Positions 61,233 through 64,000 of a stretch of 64,000 nt of DNA are shown piece by piece (the stretch's first letter is position 1; each line of letters begins with the position of its first letter). The notes below the pieces were generated by a model that did no database searches, was not told the DNA's origin, and saw only the letters and a list, made by a program, of their open reading frames with translations. Both the position numbers and the translations under genes were made by a program. Where the stretch lies: NCBI GenBank assembly GCA_963753245.1, contig CAVWBK010000002.1, forward strand, positions 496,001 to 560,000, written 5' to 3'. This stretch comes from VRUE01 sp963753245 (GTDB taxonomy: Bacteria > Actinomycetota > Thermoleophilia > Solirubrobacterales > 70-9).

Positions 61233-61436
61233 TCACGGCAGATTTGCCGCTCCACCCCCAGGACTGCGCCGAGACCGCACCAACGCCGCCCCACCGGCGA
61301 GCAGCCCGAGGGCGCCGAGGATCAGGGCCGCGATCCCGAGGCCCTCGCTCGCGCCTCGCTCGAGGACGACGAGGTCGTCGTCGCGGCTTCGGTCCCCGGC
61401 AGCCTCGCCGGGAGTCGGCCCGGCCTCACCGCCCCA
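61233..61436 (-). pseudogene. C-terminal relic of a YcnI-like copper protein
   Basis: Reading up from the TGA at 61233 gives SWGGEAGPTPGEAAGD, then an acidic linker and GLGIAALILGALGLLAGG followed by ALVRSRRS. This is the tail of a YcnI (DUF1775)-type protein: a W-x-G-E...TP strand, linker and C-terminal membrane anchor. The signal peptide and most of the domain are missing, and the upstream frame is CopD-like in another phase. It seems to be a deletion remnant. Confidence 0.5.
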
Positions 61437-61955
61437 GGAGCAGCCGGCTGCGGTCCTCGGGGACGAGCCTGCTGGTTGCGGCGGGCAGCGCCAGCAGGAA
61501 GCAGGCGATCCCGCCGACCCAGACGCTCGCCGCGAGCACGTGGACCACGTTGGTCGGGAAGAAGACCGCGACCGGGCTCTGGATGCTCGGGTGGCCGGCG
61601 AAGGCCGGCGTCATCGCCAGGTAGAGCGCCCCCACTCCGATCGGGATGCTCAGCCAGCGCCTCGCCCGCGGCAGCTTTGCGGCCACGAGGAGGAGGACGC
61701 CGAGCAGGGCCCAGTCGATCGCCCTAAGGCCCCAGACCGTGCCAAAGCGGCTGTGCAGGGTGTCGTGGATGATCGGGTGCCGCCGACCGGCTGGTTGTAC
61801 TTGAAGATCACCTCGTTGGGCTGGGTCTTGACGGTCGCGCCCGTCGCCGGGGAGGTTCCGAGTAGCTGGGCGTGGGCGAAGGGGCTCGCCGGCAGGAGCA
61901 GGGCCAGCGCCACAGCGGTGGCGAACGTGAAGAGGGCCGATCGATCCGCTACCAA
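61426..61955 (-). pseudogene. CopC/CopD copper protein relic, internally deleted
   Basis: Two frames make a shortened CopC-CopD. TTG 61955 opens a signal peptide (ATAVALALLLPASPFAHAQ) and the CopC start LLGTSPATGATVKTQPNEVI ending FKYNQPVGG. Near 61780 the frame shifts directly into CopD-like membrane helices (DTLHSRFGTVWGLRAIDW, then VFFPTNVVHVLAASVWVGGI) and stops at 61426 after LVPEDRSRLLLGR. Full proteins are about three to four times longer. The TTG overlaps the stop of the preceding membrane-protein gene, as in an intact operon. Confidence 0.6.
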
Positions 61956-62632
61956 GCCTCCTTGACAGGTGGTCCTTGATCGCCGTCACCATCTCCCTGA
62001 TTTCGCCTGCGCCGGACCAAGAGGACCGCAGCTCCACCGCCGAGAACGATCAGCAGGCCGACGATGATAAACGGCAACTTCGAGGTGTTGGCGGGACCGA
62101 CCCAGTACAGCGTGCCGTGGATCGCTCCTTTCTTGCCGTCGATGCGCAGTGGTATTTCGTAGTCATAGATCTTGGTTTTCTTGCTCTGGTCCTTGACCTG
62201 GGGGGGGATGGCTTCTGAGCCATAGTGCATCCGGTGGTCGTGCCAGAGGAAGGTGCCGGAGTGATCGAACGTCATCCACTTCGGCGGCGCTTTTGCGTTG
62301 GCGCTCGCCGGCACTTCGGCGGTCGGAAAGCGTGTGTCATTGAGGAAGTAGGCCGGCGAGCGTTCGTTGACCTGGACCGTGCCGTTTTTGAGCACGCGCG
62401 CGTAGGGCTCGTCTTCGTAGCCGTAGATAACGACTTCATGGCCGTGTTGATCGACCAGTTCGAAGTAGCTGTCGTAGTCGAGGACGTGGAAGCTGACTTC
62501 CGGCACACTCGGCGTCACGCTGTCGATCACCGAGCGATAATTGGGGTTGCCTCCGTGCCCCCATGCCGGGGAGACACTCAGCAGGACGAGCGTAGTTGTG
62601 ATCGCGGCGATTGCGGCCAGGTGCTTGCGCAC
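61949..62632 (-). CDS. exported membrane-anchored protein of the copper cluster
   Basis: A 227-residue protein with GTG start 62632. Signal peptide residues 1-25 (ending SPAWG), an extracellular region with His-rich segments (WMTFDHSGTFLWHDHRMHYG, VDQHGHEVVIYGYEDEPYAR), and a C-terminal membrane anchor (LPFIIVGLLIVLGGGAAVLL) followed by a basic, Asp/Gly-rich tail. The histidines could bind copper, by inference from context. Family not recognised. Its stop overlaps the CopC/CopD relic start. Confidence 0.72.
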   Translation of the reverse strand: MRKHLAAIAAITTTLVLLSVSPAWGHGGNPNYRSVIDSVTPSVPEVSFHVLDYDSYFELVDQHGHEVVIYGYEDEPYARVLKNGTVQVNERSPAYFLNDTRFPTAEVPASANAKAPPKWMTFDHSGTFLWHDHRMHYGSEAIPPQVKDQSKKTKIYDYEIPLRIDGKKGAIHGTLYWVGPANTSKLPFIIVGLLIVLGGGAAVLLVRRRRNQGDGDGDQGPPVKEAW

Positions 62633-62682
62633 AGGCTTTCCTTTCGGTCACGCGCGGCAACCAAAAGCAGTGGCCGTCCGCG

Positions 62683-63012
62683 CTAGGTCTGAGGAAGGAG
62701 AAGTGGGGGTGGCGGTCGCTCGGCCAGCGAGAATGCGACCAGGCGGGTGCCGCGAGGAAGCCAAGTTGTGGGTCGCCGTGGGGTGGCGATCGGCGCCAGC
62801 GATGAACGTCGCCGCTGGGGGAGCCCGCTGTCGACCAGCCTGATGATCAGCTCGTGGCCTGGGTAGCGGCCGGCGAGGAGGGGCGCGATGATCAGAAGCG
62901 CCGGCGCAAGAAACAGGATGACATCGGTGGACCCCGCGAATGCGAGTGCGAGCGCCCAGCAAGCGGTAATCGCGAAGGCGCCCAACCCTGCAAAACGACA
63001 CACGAGTCGCAT
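62683..63012 (-). CDS. small membrane protein (109 aa)
   Basis: ATG 63012 starts MRLVCRFAGLGAFAITACWA; two hydrophobic segments (about residues 7-28 and 31-45) are followed by a polar Arg/Pro/Leu-rich tail. A TAGCGT box lies eight bases upstream, in the leaderless pattern. Function unknown. It precedes the His-rich exported protein by 51 bases on the same strand and may belong to that transcript. Confidence 0.5.
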   Translation of the reverse strand: MRLVCRFAGLGAFAITACWALALAFAGSTDVILFLAPALLIIAPLLAGRYPGHELIIRLVDSGLPQRRRSSLAPIATPRRPTTWLPRGTRLVAFSLAERPPPPLLLPQT

Positions 63013-63180
63013 GGATAAGAACGCTAGCGGAAATGACTCAATCCTGAGTAATGGATCCGGGCCAGGTTCCACCGGGCCCAACGCGGCGCAGCAGGTGGAT
63101 CAATCTGATTTGCCCACCGGACGCGGTTTAGTCATCATGAGAGCTCCGCTTGGGCAGCGGATTCCAGAAAGGACCCGCTA

Positions 63181-63873
63181 GTGCACCCACGAGGATCGCT
63201 CACCTACGCCAACGTCGTCTCGACCCTCTGCCTCTGCTTGCTGGTTGGCGGCGGAGTGGCCTACGCGGCCACGCAGTTGCCTGCAAACAGCGTCGGAACG
63301 AAGCAGATCAAAAAAGGGGCGGTCACGCAGGCCAAGATCAGCGTCGGTGCCCAAATGGCATTGAGGGCTCAACAGGGTGAGAAAGGCGAAAGGGGCGAAA
63401 GAGGTCTCCCTGGGCCACCCGGACCGGCGAACGGACCGGCCGGAGGGGCGCTCAGCGGAACCTATCCCAACCCCCGCTTGGCAGCGGCGGAAGCGTTTCA
63501 CCCCGTGAGTGAATTTGGTGATTGCTCCGGGAAAACGGAATGGGCGAATATGGCCGCGATCAACCCCAACTTCCCCACAGCGGCGTACTTTCGTGATCCT
63601 TATGGGATCGTCCACCTGCGGGGCGCCGTCTACTGCCCCGGTCTAGCACCGGAAGCGCGGCGGGGGATTTTCGACCTTCCCCCTGGCTTTGTACCGCCGC
63701 TGGCCGAGCAGTTCAGCATCGCGGGTGAACAGGGCCCCACCGAGGGCGAAGTGGCGAGCAACGGGACCGTGATCTGGCTCGGCACCGGGACTAATCCCGG
63801 CGCCAACGGCTATCTCTCTCTGAATGGTGTCTCGTTTCGCTGTGAGCCCTCAGGGGTGAGCGGCTGCCCCTGA
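63181..63873 (+). CDS. exported collagen-like protein
   Basis: A 230-residue protein with GTG start 63181 and AAAGGA upstream. The N-terminus SLTYANVVSTLCLCLLVGGG is a signal peptide/anchor common in Solirubrobacterales secreted proteins, followed by NSVGTKQIKKGAVTQAKI. Residues 67-83 hold a short Gly-x-y collagen-like tract (GEKGERGERGLPGPPGP), then the LSGTYPNPRL motif seen in surface and phage-fibre proteins, then a beta-rich C-terminal domain with four Cys. Likely surface-exposed; function unknown. The last 127 bases of the window show nothing further. Confidence 0.8.
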   Translation: MHPRGSLTYANVVSTLCLCLLVGGGVAYAATQLPANSVGTKQIKKGAVTQAKISVGAQMALRAQQGEKGERGERGLPGPPGPANGPAGGALSGTYPNPRLAAAEAFHPVSEFGDCSGKTEWANMAAINPNFPTAAYFRDPYGIVHLRGAVYCPGLAPEARRGIFDLPPGFVPPLAEQFSIAGEQGPTEGEVASNGTVIWLGTGTNPGANGYLSLNGVSFRCEPSGVSGCP

Positions 63874-64000
63874 ACTAAGCTCTTGCGATCCGAGCGTTGT
63901 CGCTCGAAGCTAGCCAGGGTCGCGTGCCATAAAGGCACAGGTGTGGATGCGCTGGACGTGGAGACCCTCGCCTGGTCAGATTCAGGGCCCCGCCACCAGC

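Overview
This is a contiguous stretch of a high-GC actinobacterial chromosome. The best fit is Thermoleophilia / Solirubrobacterales. That placement is my inference from gene content: sepF, a GarA/FtsR-like FHA-MerR pair, secreted proteins with fibronectin-like and PF03640 repeats, a collagen-like protein with an N-terminus typical of that order, a WS/DGAT acyltransferase, frequent GTG/TTG starts, and a TANNNT box directly in front of many starts. No taxonomic search was run.

Layout. 1-1.35 kb: the 3' third of a 23S rRNA, then 5S and a terminator. 1.3-3.8 kb: two alpha/beta hydrolases on the minus strand, the distal one frameshifted. 3.8-10.8 kb: murA and a tightly overlapping histidine operon hisZ-G-D-B-H-A, then hisF. 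10.8-17.2 kb: a polysaccharide deacetylase, a CCA-type nucleotidyltransferase, and the division/envelope run pgeF-yggS-sepF-proC-yggT-lspA-rluD. 17.3-32.8 kb: the conserved rpsB-tsf-pyrH-frr-uppS-cdsA ... dxr-rseP ... ispG-proS cluster, interrupted twice. The first interruption holds a C39-like protease, a methyltransferase and a decayed tyrosine recombinase. The second holds two divergent secreted fibronectin-repeat proteins. 32.7-35.5 kb: a CDP-alcohol phosphatidyltransferase, a small RsiG-like protein, FHA, MerR and SRPBCC genes.

35.5-48.4 kb is mixed metabolism and envelope: an alkyl-DHAP-synthase-like flavoprotein, a membrane protein with duplicated helix-turn-helix repeats, a thioesterase, nadE, a secreted metalloprotease, WS/DGAT, an RlpA-like cell-wall protein under a cyclic-di-AMP (ydaO-type) riboswitch, dinB, ccdA and a FUSC-type membrane protein. 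48.4-61.1 kb is a potassium locus: kdpF-A-C-B (unusual order), a KdpD sensor half and a universal stress protein, with kdpE and the KdpD kinase half about 9 kb away. A thiolase, an SDR and an APC permease with a stress-protein tail lie between. 61.2-63.0 kb holds remnants of a copper-handling (ycnI/copC/copD) operon and two membrane proteins; a collagen-like secreted protein follows.

There is no CRISPR array, no tRNA gene and no intact mobile element. I found no clear novel multi-gene system. The observations most worth follow-up are the one-motif RsiG-like protein, the split and rearranged kdp locus with an unlisted 41-residue membrane ORF at its head, the recurring leaderless-start signature, the decayed integrase island inside the cdsA-dxr cluster, and the HTH-repeat membrane protein. 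Two single-base frameshifts (hydrolase, kdpB) look like lost C residues and may be sequence errors.
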